64,000 nt of DNA, taken from positions 1 through 64,000 of the forward strand of contig JASLPY010000019.1 of the NCBI GenBank assembly GCA_030744755.1, written 5' to 3'. The number at the start of each line of letters is the position of its first letter. The first letter of the stretch is position 1. A program made the position numbers and the translations under genes. The notes beneath the pieces are model-generated. The model was not told where the DNA came from and did no database searches. It was given only the letters and a program-made list of their open reading frames with translations. This document shows, in pieces, positions 23,347-33,600 of the stretch. Source of the stretch: Kiritimatiellia bacterium. GTDB lineage: Bacteria; Verrucomicrobiota; Kiritimatiellia; UBA8416; JADHWI01.

Positions 23347-26300
23347 TTGAGTGTTACGGCTCCTCTCAGTCCGGGTTTCACACGACCCAGCAGGTTATTC
23401 GGCACGGTAAACGACAGCGTGACATCAAACACGCGGCGGAGGCTGATGGATTCTTTGTTTTTCCGGCCGTTTTTCTGTGGGGGATAGAGGACCCGCCCTT
23501 TGTCAACAACGCGTCCTGTAAGGATCCTGTCCCCAAGATCTTCCAATTCGATCGGCAGTTCCAGGTCCAGACGAATCGTGTCGTAGTATGTCTCGGGCAA
23601 GCTGATTTTGAAGGAGAGATCCGACAAGTCCAGGATATCGGCTATTGTCAATCCCTGCCAGACAACGAAATCCTCCTCTAGCCTTTCCATGCGTTTGGCC
23701 AGATCGTTGTAGCCTTTGCGATAGAAGATATGGCCGTCGGCAGGTGCGTGTAATCGGCGATGCTTTTCAAAATCCTTGCTCTTCATTCTGTCCTCAAGTC
23801 CCTGTTCGAGAAGATTTCGCGCCTGCTGGCTCATGAGGGCCTGTTGCTTCAGATTGAGGGCGATCCTGGCCTCGCGTCGGGTGAGCGTGGCGCGTGACTG
23901 TTGCCAGTTCAGGCTGTCCTGGAGCTGTACGGTGTAGTCCGATGAACGGAAAGCAGCAATCTCCTCGAGCTTCTTTTGCTTAACCTGCAGACGGAGAATA
24001 TCGCGTTGACGGCGGTAGGATTCGAACTCCAGCCTCGCAGATTCAAGCCCGGAGAGCGCATCGACCCGTTCTTCGATCAGTTTCAACTGCTCGTCAGTAT
24101 TTCGTTTGTCATCTTCCGCGGAAGCAAGTACGGCCAGGTCGCGCCGACGGTGTTCGGCGACACGATCGGCTGCTACCTTCTCATCGTAGACGGAGTCGGC
24201 GTGTACCTTTTTCCCCCGTTTGAATGTGTTCTTCAGTTTTCCGATTGTCTTCTGGTATTGAGCTTTCGAACGCTCTGCCCTGGCGTCGCTCTTAACATAC
24301 TGGTCATACTGCCTGTTCCTGAAGAGATCCACCACCAGGTCGCCTTTCTTAACCTTGCTCCCGTGCGGCACCATGCTTTCGACGCGGGCCCACGACTTGT
24401 GCCGTGCCGACATGGGAACCGCTGCCCCCGCGACCACCTCACCGGTGAAGCGGTTGGCGTCGGCTTCAGTGTTGTCTACTGAGGGAATCTCCAGGCGGTC
24501 ACCGGTCGATATGCCGCCGGACAACAGGAAGTGTTGATCGAAGCGCGTACCGGAGACGGGGAGACGTTGGCCGTCCCGCTGAACGACGAGGCCATCATCT
24601 CCTTCGTGAACCAGGAAGGCCGGAACCACCATGGTGCCTTGTTCTGGAACAGCAAAGGCACGACATTCGACATGCGATTCGGACACGAACCCGTTCGCCT
24701 GTTCGTCGGGTACCGCTATGCTGACTTCCCGGGCGGTCCGCTCTGCCGGGTCGACGGTCGATTCGTCATCGTCTTGATGTCTTTTCCGGTATAGTCCATC
24801 CGGGTCGGATTTGAAGTAGACAACGGGCTGGTCATTGATATTCACCTCTCCACCCGGAACCCATTCACCGTTGCTGTTGCGCAGTTCGATGCGGCGGGTG
24901 GCCCCGTCGGTCTCCTCGAAAAAGGGGATCTGAAGATGGTGGATATGTAACTTCGCGACCAGTTTTGGGGAAGGGATGATATAAAGGGCGGGAGGGTTCA
25001 CGTCGATCTTGTGGCCGAGCCTCAGCCAGTGCTGGTTCTTTATGACGCAGGAGGCAGGGGCTACGATCGCCTTCTGTGGTAGCCCGAAGTCAAGCTGAAG
25101 TCCGTCCTTCTCAACAACGACCTCGGCACTGTGAGTCTTGCCCTGGCCGGGTTCCAGGCGATGAACCGCCAGCAGGATCTTCTCCGCAGCCTTGACGACC
25201 ATGCAGCCCCATTCATTGTCGTCACCCACCACAAAGTTAACCCGGTAGCGGCCCGGGGGAAGGTCGCATTTCCAGGAAGCCATCCCCTGGATGACAAGGG
25301 CGTTGGTGGAAGGGTAAGTCGCAGGGGCCTCGAGCCAGCCGGAGCCACGGGAAGCGTCATAAACCGCAGTGGCTTCAGGGGTGCCCGGCACAATGCTGTG
25401 AAGCGGCCCCGTATCGTTGGAAACGCTGAGCTGCTCCAGGGGTACATGGGGCCAGCCACCGCGAGCCAGTTGCTGAAACTCCACTTCCCTGGCCTCAAGG
25501 TCCGTCTTGATGCTGTCCAGCTCCGCCTCCATGTTCTTGCGGAACTCTATGATCTCCTCGTTCTCAAGTTCCTTCTGAAGCGTCTCAAAATCAATGTCTT
25601 CACCAAACGTCGATTCGAGGCGGGCGACATCCCATTTTGCGCGGCGGGCAACTACTTCATCGCTGCCGTCACCTATGTCCTCAAGCTCAAGCTCTCTGAC
25701 CCGTATTGCGCGGCGGGTGGCAGCCAGGGTCAGTTCCAGATCCTCGACGGTAACACGTTTCTCCTGGCCTAGTTTGAGCAGGTTCTTCTTTCGCTTCAAT
25801 TCGGATTCCTGCACGTCGACGTTTCGTTTGGCAGACTCGATCCTTTGACGGGAAATGCCAAGTTCGTTATCGTCGGCAGCGGCAGCGGCAGCGGCATTGG
25901 CGCGGGCAACCCCAAGCATCAACAATTCGAGTGCCAGGTCTTCTTTCATCTGGAAAAGCTCTTTCTCTGCCTGGAGCCGGGTAGTGATGAGGGATTGCCT
26001 GCCGGAGGCGATCTCCGATCCCAGTTGGTAATAGCGGTTCTGCAGTTCAGTACAGTCCATTCTAAACAACTCATCGCCGTATTCCGCCTGCATTCCGTCC
26101 GGACAGCGCCAGACGACCATTGCGCCGGGACTGCCCGGGCGCATATCCTGGATGCTTGAGCGGACAATCTCTACCTTGCCCTGCACACGGATCTGCAGGG
26201 GCTCCGATGCCTGCGGGATTGTCCAGGAGGCTACGGGGGAGGGAATTGTCGCATCTTGCGCCTCGCGTGTCGTGCGTGGTGAATCCTGACCTGATTCCCG

Positions 26301-26357
26301 ACCCACGGTCCCCGCCACCAAGAGAACGCAAAGTGTTGTTGGGAGAAGCTGCTTCAT
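23343..26357 (-). CDS. Membrane-fusion protein 2: double-length, with embedded beta domain
   Basis: A 1004-residue exported protein (signal peptide to about residue 19). Residues 45-320 resemble the first half of a fusion protein (barrel/lipoyl strand, then coiled coil rich in Glu/Lys/Leu). Residues about 325-480 contain a malectin-like or galactose-binding beta-sandwich (VYDASRGSGWLE, LPPGRYRVNFVVGDD). Residues about 560-1004 are a second fusion-protein module: beta domain, lipoyl half (SMVPHGSKVKKGDLVVDLF), coiled coil to about 880, second lipoyl half (HRRLHAPADGHIFY) and barrel. I know of no MacA/HlyD protein with this arrangement. Both ends overlap neighbours by 4 nt. Confidence 0.75.
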   Translation of the reverse strand: MKQLLPTTLCVLLVAGTVGRESGQDSPRTTREAQDATIPSPVASWTIPQASEPLQIRVQGKVEIVRSSIQDMRPGSPGAMVVWRCPDGMQAEYGDELFRMDCTELQNRYYQLGSEIASGRQSLITTRLQAEKELFQMKEDLALELLMLGVARANAAAAAAADDNELGISRQRIESAKRNVDVQESELKRKKNLLKLGQEKRVTVEDLELTLAATRRAIRVRELELEDIGDGSDEVVARRAKWDVARLESTFGEDIDFETLQKELENEEIIEFRKNMEAELDSIKTDLEAREVEFQQLARGGWPHVPLEQLSVSNDTGPLHSIVPGTPEATAVYDASRGSGWLEAPATYPSTNALVIQGMASWKCDLPPGRYRVNFVVGDDNEWGCMVVKAAEKILLAVHRLEPGQGKTHSAEVVVEKDGLQLDFGLPQKAIVAPASCVIKNQHWLRLGHKIDVNPPALYIIPSPKLVAKLHIHHLQIPFFEETDGATRRIELRNSNGEWVPGGEVNINDQPVVYFKSDPDGLYRKRHQDDDESTVDPAERTAREVSIAVPDEQANGFVSESHVECRAFAVPEQGTMVVPAFLVHEGDDGLVVQRDGQRLPVSGTRFDQHFLLSGGISTGDRLEIPSVDNTEADANRFTGEVVAGAAVPMSARHKSWARVESMVPHGSKVKKGDLVVDLFRNRQYDQYVKSDARAERSKAQYQKTIGKLKNTFKRGKKVHADSVYDEKVAADRVAEHRRRDLAVLASAEDDKRNTDEQLKLIEERVDALSGLESARLEFESYRRQRDILRLQVKQKKLEEIAAFRSSDYTVQLQDSLNWQQSRATLTRREARIALNLKQQALMSQQARNLLEQGLEDRMKSKDFEKHRRLHAPADGHIFYRKGYNDLAKRMERLEEDFVVWQGLTIADILDLSDLSFKISLPETYYDTIRLDLELPIELEDLGDRILTGRVVDKGRVLYPPQKNGRKNKESISLRRVFDVTLSFTVPNNLLGRVKPGLRGAVTLK

Positions 26358-28930
26358 TGTTCGATCTCCACGACAACTGTTGAACCGGGTCGTGCGCTGC
26401 TTTCATGCTCCACGTTGAAAGCGACCTTTATCTGAACCGTCGTTTCGTCATCCAGGTCTTCTTCCTGCTTCTCTCCGGATCCTCTGCCTCCCCTGCCGCC
26501 GCGCCGCTTTTCGAAGTAATCTGCGATGTGAGTTATGCGGCCTGGATATTTCTTGGCGCCCTCAGCGGGGAGGTACAGGGCAAGTTTCTGCCCGACCTTC
26601 AGATCCCGGTAGAGCCGTCCCGGTACATGGATCCTGAACTCACGCTCCTTTCCCCGGGGGATATTGAACAGGTGGGACGTATAGGTGGGAACCCCAACCG
26701 CAGGCGTTCGCCAGCATTTGGGGTTATAGCAGAGATAACCGGAAACAGGACTGCGGATCTCTCCCATGCTGGCTTCTTGCTGGAGGTGCTCCACTCCTCT
26801 CATTCGCTCGACATGCGTCGCTTCGGCGGCGGTGATGGCAGTGCGATGCGTTATCCTGGCCTGCCGGTAGGTATGTTCCAGTGCCTTGGCACTGTCTACC
26901 GCCATCCGCCAGTTCTGCCGGGCGGCCTGGTGGTTGTCCCATATCCTGGCTTGCCGAGTAGCCGCCGCAGTCAGCATTGATTGACTGTGCTGTAATGCCC
27001 CGACTTGCATATTCAGCCGATCCTGCATCCGCTGGTTCTCGGAGCGAAGCTCCTTGTATACCGGCGCGGAGAAACGCTTGAACTCGGCTTCGACCTGCCG
27101 GTGGCTGATCTTGGCCAGCTCGGCTCCGGCCTCTGCCCGGACGAGGGACACATCGTCCACTTCAGTGCGTAAACGCAGGTAGTAGAGCCGTTTCCTCTCT
27201 GCTTTGATCAAAGCCTCCTGCCAGTTCATAAATGTGTCACCCAGGTTCCCGTTCGCCTGCATACGCTGAAGCTGGAGATCAGCGTCCGCCCTGAGCTGAG
27301 CCAATTCGGCAGAGTTCTTGCGTGTCTTCCTGCCGCGCACCTTTCGCAACCTGCAGATCACTTGCCCTGCCTCTACCTGACTGCCGTCATCGACAAGTTC
27401 TTCGATTACCCATTCCCAATTCCGGCCCTCGACGACGATTCTTTCATTGTCCGAGGCCTCAAGCGCCGCGTGGAATATCAAGCGACTGCTTTTCTCAGGT
27501 TCGGGCGGCAGTATCCTGTCGCCCGCGGCCAGTCCGCTGGTAACGAGTAACTTGTCGCCAAGCGGCTTCGCCACAAGACGCCGCTTCTCACCATTAGCCA
27601 GCCGAGCCACCGGACGAAAATCCCGGGTCGCCCACCAGCTTGGAATTACCACGGCAGATACCGGTATGGGTACCTGGAGCTCGCAATTCACATTCAGTCC
27701 CGGGGTCAGCTGGCCCAGCGGCGAGTCCAGAACCACGCTCCCTCTGTAAAACGATTCGCCACCCCGTCTCCTCTCTTTGACCGGGCTGACGGATACCAGT
27801 TTTCCGCCGAGCCAGGCACTTCCAAGGGATGGAACACGAACACGGGCGGCTAATTCGCTACCCCGGCTCACGCGTATCGAATTCCGCATGGATTCCGGGA
27901 TCCTTATTTCAATAACTGCGTCGTCCGGCGATATGACATTAACGATCTTCCGAGCACCCAGTGGAGTTCCAGCTACCATGGGTATGCCTCCCGAGTCGTC
28001 GGAAGGTGCCACAATGCCTCCCTTCTCCGTGCGGTAGACAGGATCAGCTGAGGCCTGTGTCGCCTCTTCAGCTCCTTCGGCGAGGCGTTGATGCTCGCTG
28101 GTAAGACCGTATTTGTCACGCTCCTGCTTGAGGACGATACGGGCCAGGTTGTTCCGCAGAGAGCCGAACTGTTTGTCGTTCCTCAAGAGGAGATCCAGCC
28201 AGGCCAGGTCCTGTTCCAGGTGCAGGCGGTCGTCGCTTCCGTCCTCTTCATCAAAGTCTTTCAGCCGGGCTTCCGGTACGTTGATATTAACCAGCGCCTG
28301 TTCGTAGTCGACCATGGCGGTCCGGACCTCGGCGGCGGACGCTCCGCCCACGAGTTCAACTTTTGTGATGGCGTCGAGCTTCTTGCGTGCTTCCGCAAGA
28401 CGTTCCCGTGCCTGTTCCAGGCTGCGGGCCAGGATCGCGCGCTCCGACCGGCGACGTACTGTCGATTCCTCGATTTCGAGTTGCTTCGCCTTCCTGTCTG
28501 TCTCCCTGGCAAGAAGGTTGTCTTTCAGATCATAGACCCATTTCGCATCCGTCAGTTCCCTGGCACGGAGCCGGCGTTCGATAAGTGTGAGCTGCTCGTT
28601 GTTGCTTCTCAACCACAGGTCCAGCCAGTCCGTATCGTATTCCACCACAACGGCGCCCGGTTTCATCGCTTCACCGAGCTTGGCCACGCTTTTCAGACGC
28701 AGTTGTTCTACCGGTGCCTTAACGATTTCTTCCCGGAGGTTGCCTACCTCCCCGTCAAACTTGAGTACGAGCTCAGCGGGCGGGGTCTCAACTATCCAGG
28801 TGTGCTCTTCTGTTATGCGGGATTCCAGCCGCCCACAGCCACAGAGGGAAGCCGTCGCGAAAAGCAGGGCGCAGAGCATGCGGCGTGATGCGTGCCATGT
28901 CTGATCCGCGTTTTGAGGCGATCCTATCAT
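26354..28930 (-). CDS. Membrane-fusion protein 1: double-length lipoprotein
   Basis: An 858-residue probable lipoprotein (lipobox LCGC around residues 29-32). Residues about 45-490 read as a complete fusion protein: barrel, lipoyl half with EAMKPGAVVVEYD, coiled coil, barrel RGSELAARVRVPSLG and membrane-proximal SGLAAGDRILPPE. Residues about 495-858 begin again with a lipoyl half (EELVDDGSQVEAGQVICRL), a second coiled coil, a second lipoyl half (MGEIRSPVSGYLCY) and a barrel (LKVGQKLALYLPAEGAKKYPG). It is therefore a head-to-tail fusion of two adaptors. It overlaps the TolC-like gene and the next adaptor gene by 4 nt each. Confidence 0.78.
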   Translation of the reverse strand: MIGSPQNADQTWHASRRMLCALLFATASLCGCGRLESRITEEHTWIVETPPAELVLKFDGEVGNLREEIVKAPVEQLRLKSVAKLGEAMKPGAVVVEYDTDWLDLWLRSNNEQLTLIERRLRARELTDAKWVYDLKDNLLARETDRKAKQLEIEESTVRRRSERAILARSLEQARERLAEARKKLDAITKVELVGGASAAEVRTAMVDYEQALVNINVPEARLKDFDEEDGSDDRLHLEQDLAWLDLLLRNDKQFGSLRNNLARIVLKQERDKYGLTSEHQRLAEGAEEATQASADPVYRTEKGGIVAPSDDSGGIPMVAGTPLGARKIVNVISPDDAVIEIRIPESMRNSIRVSRGSELAARVRVPSLGSAWLGGKLVSVSPVKERRRGGESFYRGSVVLDSPLGQLTPGLNVNCELQVPIPVSAVVIPSWWATRDFRPVARLANGEKRRLVAKPLGDKLLVTSGLAAGDRILPPEPEKSSRLIFHAALEASDNERIVVEGRNWEWVIEELVDDGSQVEAGQVICRLRKVRGRKTRKNSAELAQLRADADLQLQRMQANGNLGDTFMNWQEALIKAERKRLYYLRLRTEVDDVSLVRAEAGAELAKISHRQVEAEFKRFSAPVYKELRSENQRMQDRLNMQVGALQHSQSMLTAAATRQARIWDNHQAARQNWRMAVDSAKALEHTYRQARITHRTAITAAEATHVERMRGVEHLQQEASMGEIRSPVSGYLCYNPKCWRTPAVGVPTYTSHLFNIPRGKEREFRIHVPGRLYRDLKVGQKLALYLPAEGAKKYPGRITHIADYFEKRRGGRGGRGSGEKQEEDLDDETTVQIKVAFNVEHESSARPGSTVVVEIEQ

Positions 28931-30504
28931 GGACGTGTCAATTCCGTTTGAACCGGTGCATCAGGTGGGAGCAGTGAACGGTATTCTTCATGGGCCAGAA
29001 CCAGGTCGATGCGAGCATTGATTACGCTGATCTCGGCGTTGTCTACGGCCTGCTTGGCCCTGGTTACTTCCAGGTTGTCAACACCACCGTCTTCGTAGCG
29101 GACGAGCGTGGCGGCCAGTTTCTCGCGCTCGGCGGAGAGGCGCTGCTCGCTCAGCCCCAATTGCGTCTTCAGTCGGCCGGTGTTGCGATGAATGCTGCGC
29201 AGACGTAGCAATAAGCTGTTTTCCTTGTCCACTAAGCCGGCCTGGGAGTTCTCAAGGCCAAGCTTGAGCTGCTCCAATTCGGCCCTGTCGCCCTTCTTGA
29301 AATCCAGCTGTGTCGTATACGTCAATTGTACCGAGAATGCGTCGGACGTTTCGTCACGTTCGTTGAACGGGTCCGCTCCTTCGCTCTTGTGTTCGCCAGT
29401 CAGGGAAAGATCGACGCGCGGCCACAGGACGTCTTTCTGGATGCCTATATTGATCTCGGCGAGGGCAATATCCAGCCTGGTATTGACGAGTGATTCGTGA
29501 TGGGCGAGCATGTTCCTTGCATCGGCCTCAAGGTCGAGAGTGTTCTCCACAGTATTAGTTACCGCAAGAGGATCTATGGTCAAATCGTTGGTCACCGTCA
29601 CACCCATTGTGTTGAGCAGAGACTCAGTCTGGGTCTGCAGAGTTGTCTGCTGGCTCAATTCCTCGGCTTCCGCGGAGTTCAGGCTGATTTGAGCGTTCAC
29701 AATATCGACCCTTGGCGCCAGGCCATTGGCAACACGTTCCTCCGTCACCGTAAGGAAGGCCTTCGCATCGGCGACGCGGGCCCGGCGAACGTCGAGGCTT
29801 CGCTGTGTCCTTTGCACGGCAAGGAAGACCTGCATTACGGAATAATCCAGTTCGCGTTCATCCTGTCGCAGAGCGTTTGTGGCCTTGAGAATGTTGCGTT
29901 CGGCCGTGGTAAGGGGCATGCGCAGACGCCAACGTTCCGAGGCGGCGAACAGGCGGCGTTTCAGTGTGATACCCGCGTCGCTCGTCCATTCTTCTTCCTG
30001 TTCGCTGTCGGATGTCTCGCTCAGGAAGGAGGAAACTCCGATGCCCAGTGGAGTCAGGTAGTTCAACTCCGCTCGGGCCTCTCCGGAGTCGCTGCCGTCC
30101 TTGAACGCATGCGATATGTCAAACGTCGGGGCGAAGACCTCGGCCTCCGCGATCCGGCCCCCTGCCAGAGCCGAGGCCAGGTCGTTTCGCGCAGTCTGCA
30201 GTCCACGGTTCTTTCTGTGGGCGATTGCCCGGCATTCTGCGAGGTTCAGATTGGTTATTGATCCGGGGAGAGTTTCCATTGCGTTATCATCCGCAGTCTC
30301 CTCTGCAGCCTTCTGCGACGGTGTGGTGTCCGCACTTGCTTCGGGATTCGGTGCCTCTTTATTCAAGGAGACACAGCCTGAGAATATAAGAAATGAAAAA
30401 ACCGCAAGACAAGCGAATCCATGCCTTAAGATGCAGAGAATCCGCGTGGGCGTTCTGCCCTTTTCACCCCCGTCCAAGGCGGTGTCCGCGCTGAATATGA
30501 TCAT
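28927..30504 (-). CDS. TolC-like outer-membrane efflux lipoprotein
   Basis: A 525-residue protein with a lipobox (FSGC) after a hydrophobic stretch, then two outer-membrane-efflux (OEP) repeats: helical hairpins such as LAECRAIAHRKNRGLQTARNDLASALAGGRIAEAEV and the second-repeat ARNMLAHHESLVNTRLDIALAEINIGIQKDVLWPRVDLSL-like segment, with beta strands between. It should trimerise into the outer-membrane channel of the pump. I start at ATG 30504 because GGAG lies 7 nt upstream. It is the first gene of the five-gene operon; the 180 bp upstream contain a palindromic element (30552-30637) that could affect its promoter. Confidence 0.87.
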   Translation of the reverse strand: MIIFSADTALDGGEKGRTPTRILCILRHGFACLAVFSFLIFSGCVSLNKEAPNPEASADTTPSQKAAEETADDNAMETLPGSITNLNLAECRAIAHRKNRGLQTARNDLASALAGGRIAEAEVFAPTFDISHAFKDGSDSGEARAELNYLTPLGIGVSSFLSETSDSEQEEEWTSDAGITLKRRLFAASERWRLRMPLTTAERNILKATNALRQDERELDYSVMQVFLAVQRTQRSLDVRRARVADAKAFLTVTEERVANGLAPRVDIVNAQISLNSAEAEELSQQTTLQTQTESLLNTMGVTVTNDLTIDPLAVTNTVENTLDLEADARNMLAHHESLVNTRLDIALAEINIGIQKDVLWPRVDLSLTGEHKSEGADPFNERDETSDAFSVQLTYTTQLDFKKGDRAELEQLKLGLENSQAGLVDKENSLLLRLRSIHRNTGRLKTQLGLSEQRLSAEREKLAATLVRYEDGGVDNLEVTRAKQAVDNAEISVINARIDLVLAHEEYRSLLPPDAPVQTELTRP

Positions 30505-30551
30505 AAAAGAACTCTCCAATAGCCTATTCTGTCAGAAATCCTGCTTTAGTA

Positions 30552-30637
30552 TCTGAATCTTAACGAATCCAGCTGCTTACACCAATATCCCGTGGCCAAA
30601 TTCGCTTGGATTCCGGTGGATTCTGATTTGGGCGCCG
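30552..30637. repeat. GTAGCTGGATTC-family palindromic element
   Basis: CTGAATCTTAACG and AATCCAGCTGC on the left and GGATTCCGGTGGATTC on the right, matching arms of the 12895 and 35346 elements with degraded ends. It lies between the efflux operon start and the 3' end of the next upstream gene. Confidence 0.7.
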
Positions 30638-30685
30638 CCCTGTTGGATTGCGGTCAACACCCCTTTAGCTGATCCCTGTTAAGGG

Positions 30686-33600
30686 TCACAGTCGGTCTGC
30701 TGCCATACAGATCACGTCCCCCCCTGCCGTTGTAAGGTAGAGTCTGCCTTTGGCTGCGGCAATGCCGTTGAAGACTGGAGGTGAATCAAGTTTGTGTTCC
30801 GCAAGCTTCTTGCCTGTTTTGGCGTTGTAGATCCAGAGGTGCCCGCCTCTCTTGCCCTCAAAGGCCTCCAGGTCCGATTCATCCGGAGGTCCGGCCGCGA
30901 ATAGCACGTCGCCGGCCACGGTCAGTGCCTTAACGCGTACCGGAAGACGCGTGGACCAGGTGGGTTCTCTGCCTTCGTGGCCCTGGGCAAAAAGGCGATA
31001 CCCCTTGCCGCCCGGCACGAAATAGTTGTTGGACCTCAACAGCTTCATGTCATCAAACTGGCGCACGATGTAGAAGCGACTCCCATCGTGGACAATCAGC
31101 CTTCCGTAATTCAGGTAGGGTTTCTGGAAGAACCAGAACGCGCGGCGGAAATACGTGTCGTCCAGGAATCCACCCCGTGGCTGCACTCTCGGCGTTTTCG
31201 CCCCCTGTTTCTCGAGCTTCGTATTGAAGGCGTTATTTCGCAGGAAGATTCCCGACTCATCGGCCTGCAGAATATCATTCAGTGCCCCCGGTCCGGATTC
31301 ATAGGTGAAGTGCGTTGTTGTTTTCGTGAAATCCGGTTCCGGCGGTTCAAGACGTCTTTGACAAACGGTTTCTCCCGTGTCCACGTCCAGGCCGTACAGG
31401 TAAAGGCCGCCGTCCAGGTACGACGAACGGCCAGCGGAGCAATAGACAACACCGTTAACGACCGGCACACTTCCATGCACCGGCCACACGGATTCAACTT
31501 GCTCGAACGCACCCATTCGCCGATCTTCTGGAGCGGCCATGAATTTCCAGGCAAGCTCCCCGTCTTCAGCCCGCAGGCAATAGACCCATCCATCGGCGGA
31601 ACCGAAGAACACTCTTCCTTTTTCGTACGTCGGCGGCGAATCCACTCTCCCACCGGCAGCGAATCGCCAAAGCTCTTTCCCGTCACTTGCCCGTAATGCT
31701 GCAACGTGATGCTGGTCAACCAGCGCCACGAAGATCATGTTTCCCGCAACAGTTGGTGCACTCACCCTGGTGCCGAAGGCAACGGACCAACTCGGTTTAA
31801 CATCAGCGGATACCTTGTGAGCCGTTGCCCCCGTTCTCAGGGAGTCATGCCTGAAAGTGGGCCAGTCGGCTGCACCAGCAGCTGCGCCCTTTAGCTTTTC
31901 GTACGCCGCGCCCTTTACCACCCTGTCTCGTTTCATGTATTCCGCGTCACGAATCACCCTGGCGTGCGCGACTGCGTTGAAACCGGAAAGCTTCTCGTTG
32001 ATGTAACACCTGCAGGGATGGGGTGGGGCATATTGCAGGCCGTTGGCCGGCATCATGCCGTAGTGGCAGGTACCCCTTATCCAGTTATGGACCGTGTGAT
32101 TGCCTTCCTTGAGATCGACGAACTCCGTTCCTCTTCTGCTTGCCAGTACGTACCGGGTAGTCGCCTTGTTCCGGTAGCAGCGGTGGTGATGATGGGCCGT
32201 GAAGATGTGACCCAGCGGAACAGTCTTCTTTACTTCGCCTGTTATCGCGTCGTAGCCTGCCATGGACTCGGGCCAACGGGACCTGTTAGGCGCCTTCTGG
32301 GTTAGCGTCTTCGCGCCGTAGGTCCATACCAACCCGTCGATTACAAACACATCTTTCCATTCGTACCAGAGATGCCCCAGGTAGGTTTTCTGTTGTGCCC
32401 ATAACCTCTTCCCGGAATCCCGCGACAAGCCCATCAGCCCCTTTGCGGTTGCGCATATAACCACGTTTTCGTGCAGGATAAGCGTGCCCAGCCAGGTGTT
32501 GCCGGGTTCGTCTGCCACCTCCATACGCCATTTCTCCTTTCCCGTGTCATAGTCGAGGCAAACCAGGTCACGTCCATCAAGCAGACACGCAACCTTTCCG
32601 TCCACCGCGATGTTTACCGCGGGATCAAGCTTAACGGGTTTCATTCCGGGGCGATTGCCTTCGGTCCACTTGATGTAGTCCTTGGTAGTTCCCTTGAAGA
32701 AAGGATCAGCTTTCCAAAGCACTTTCCCGGACTGGCTCTCAAGACACACGATCTTAACGCCCTGTTCCCTGTTCATTGAGAGCACGAGCCTTCCGTCTTT
32801 GAAAAGGATCTCGTTTGTACGTTCAGTCCCCTTGTAGGTGTGGACAATCTTCCCGGTCTTTCCGTCAAGTCTCGATACGGGTGCTTTGTAGCCGAGTGTG
32901 ACATAGAGATCGTCGCCATTAGCCACGACCCGGCGGTGAAGGTTGAGCGGGAAGCCCCCCGGCCTTGCCTTGAACCAGCTTTCTTTCCATGCTCGCCATC
33001 CCCAGTCAGCTATAGGCTTCCGCCAGAGTTCCATTCCATTGAATGCATCGCGGGCTACAAGAAACCACTTGTCCGGCAAGTCATGCTGCCCGGGAGTTCC
33101 GGCCGGTGCCTCGTCAACAATGTAGTACAGCCGGCCGTTGGCTGTTACCAACGCGGTGAAGTTCGAATCCGTGTCGTGCGCACGAGACCAGAGCGGGCCC
33201 GATATCCACTGGTAATGATTCGGTGGCCCGACGAGCAGGTCTTTGGCAACCGGGTTGCCGTCGGGGCCGTGGCAGTAGTGGGACCATTCGTCGATATCGG
33301 GAGGGATGGGCTTCGTAGACTTCGTCCACTTGCCCGAGGGATGAGGGATGAAACCTGAGACCTGAAGTTGTGAACCGCCCGGGCACATGAGAATGCCGCG
33401 TGGGGCCAGGACCCTTGCGATTTCCTTTCCCGCAAGCCCGACATTTACCCCGCCTTCGGCGGGGCCTGAAACCAGCACATTAACGAAATTCTCCACGTAC
33501 GGCAGGTGCTTGCCATCCCACTGCATCGCGGAGACTTTGCCGTAAACGCCGCTCTTGCGGATTTCGGCGCGCGCCCGGTTCAAAACTTCTTCGTCACGGT

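Noticed and set aside
28088-28888. Plus-strand open frame of 266 codons opposite MFP1, and similar long frames opposite other genes (for example 16742-17374, 19745-20737, 39421-40584, 54270-55118)
   Set aside because: All lie wholly or largely within strongly supported minus-strand genes; none has a signal peptide, domain or ribosome-binding site that would favour it.
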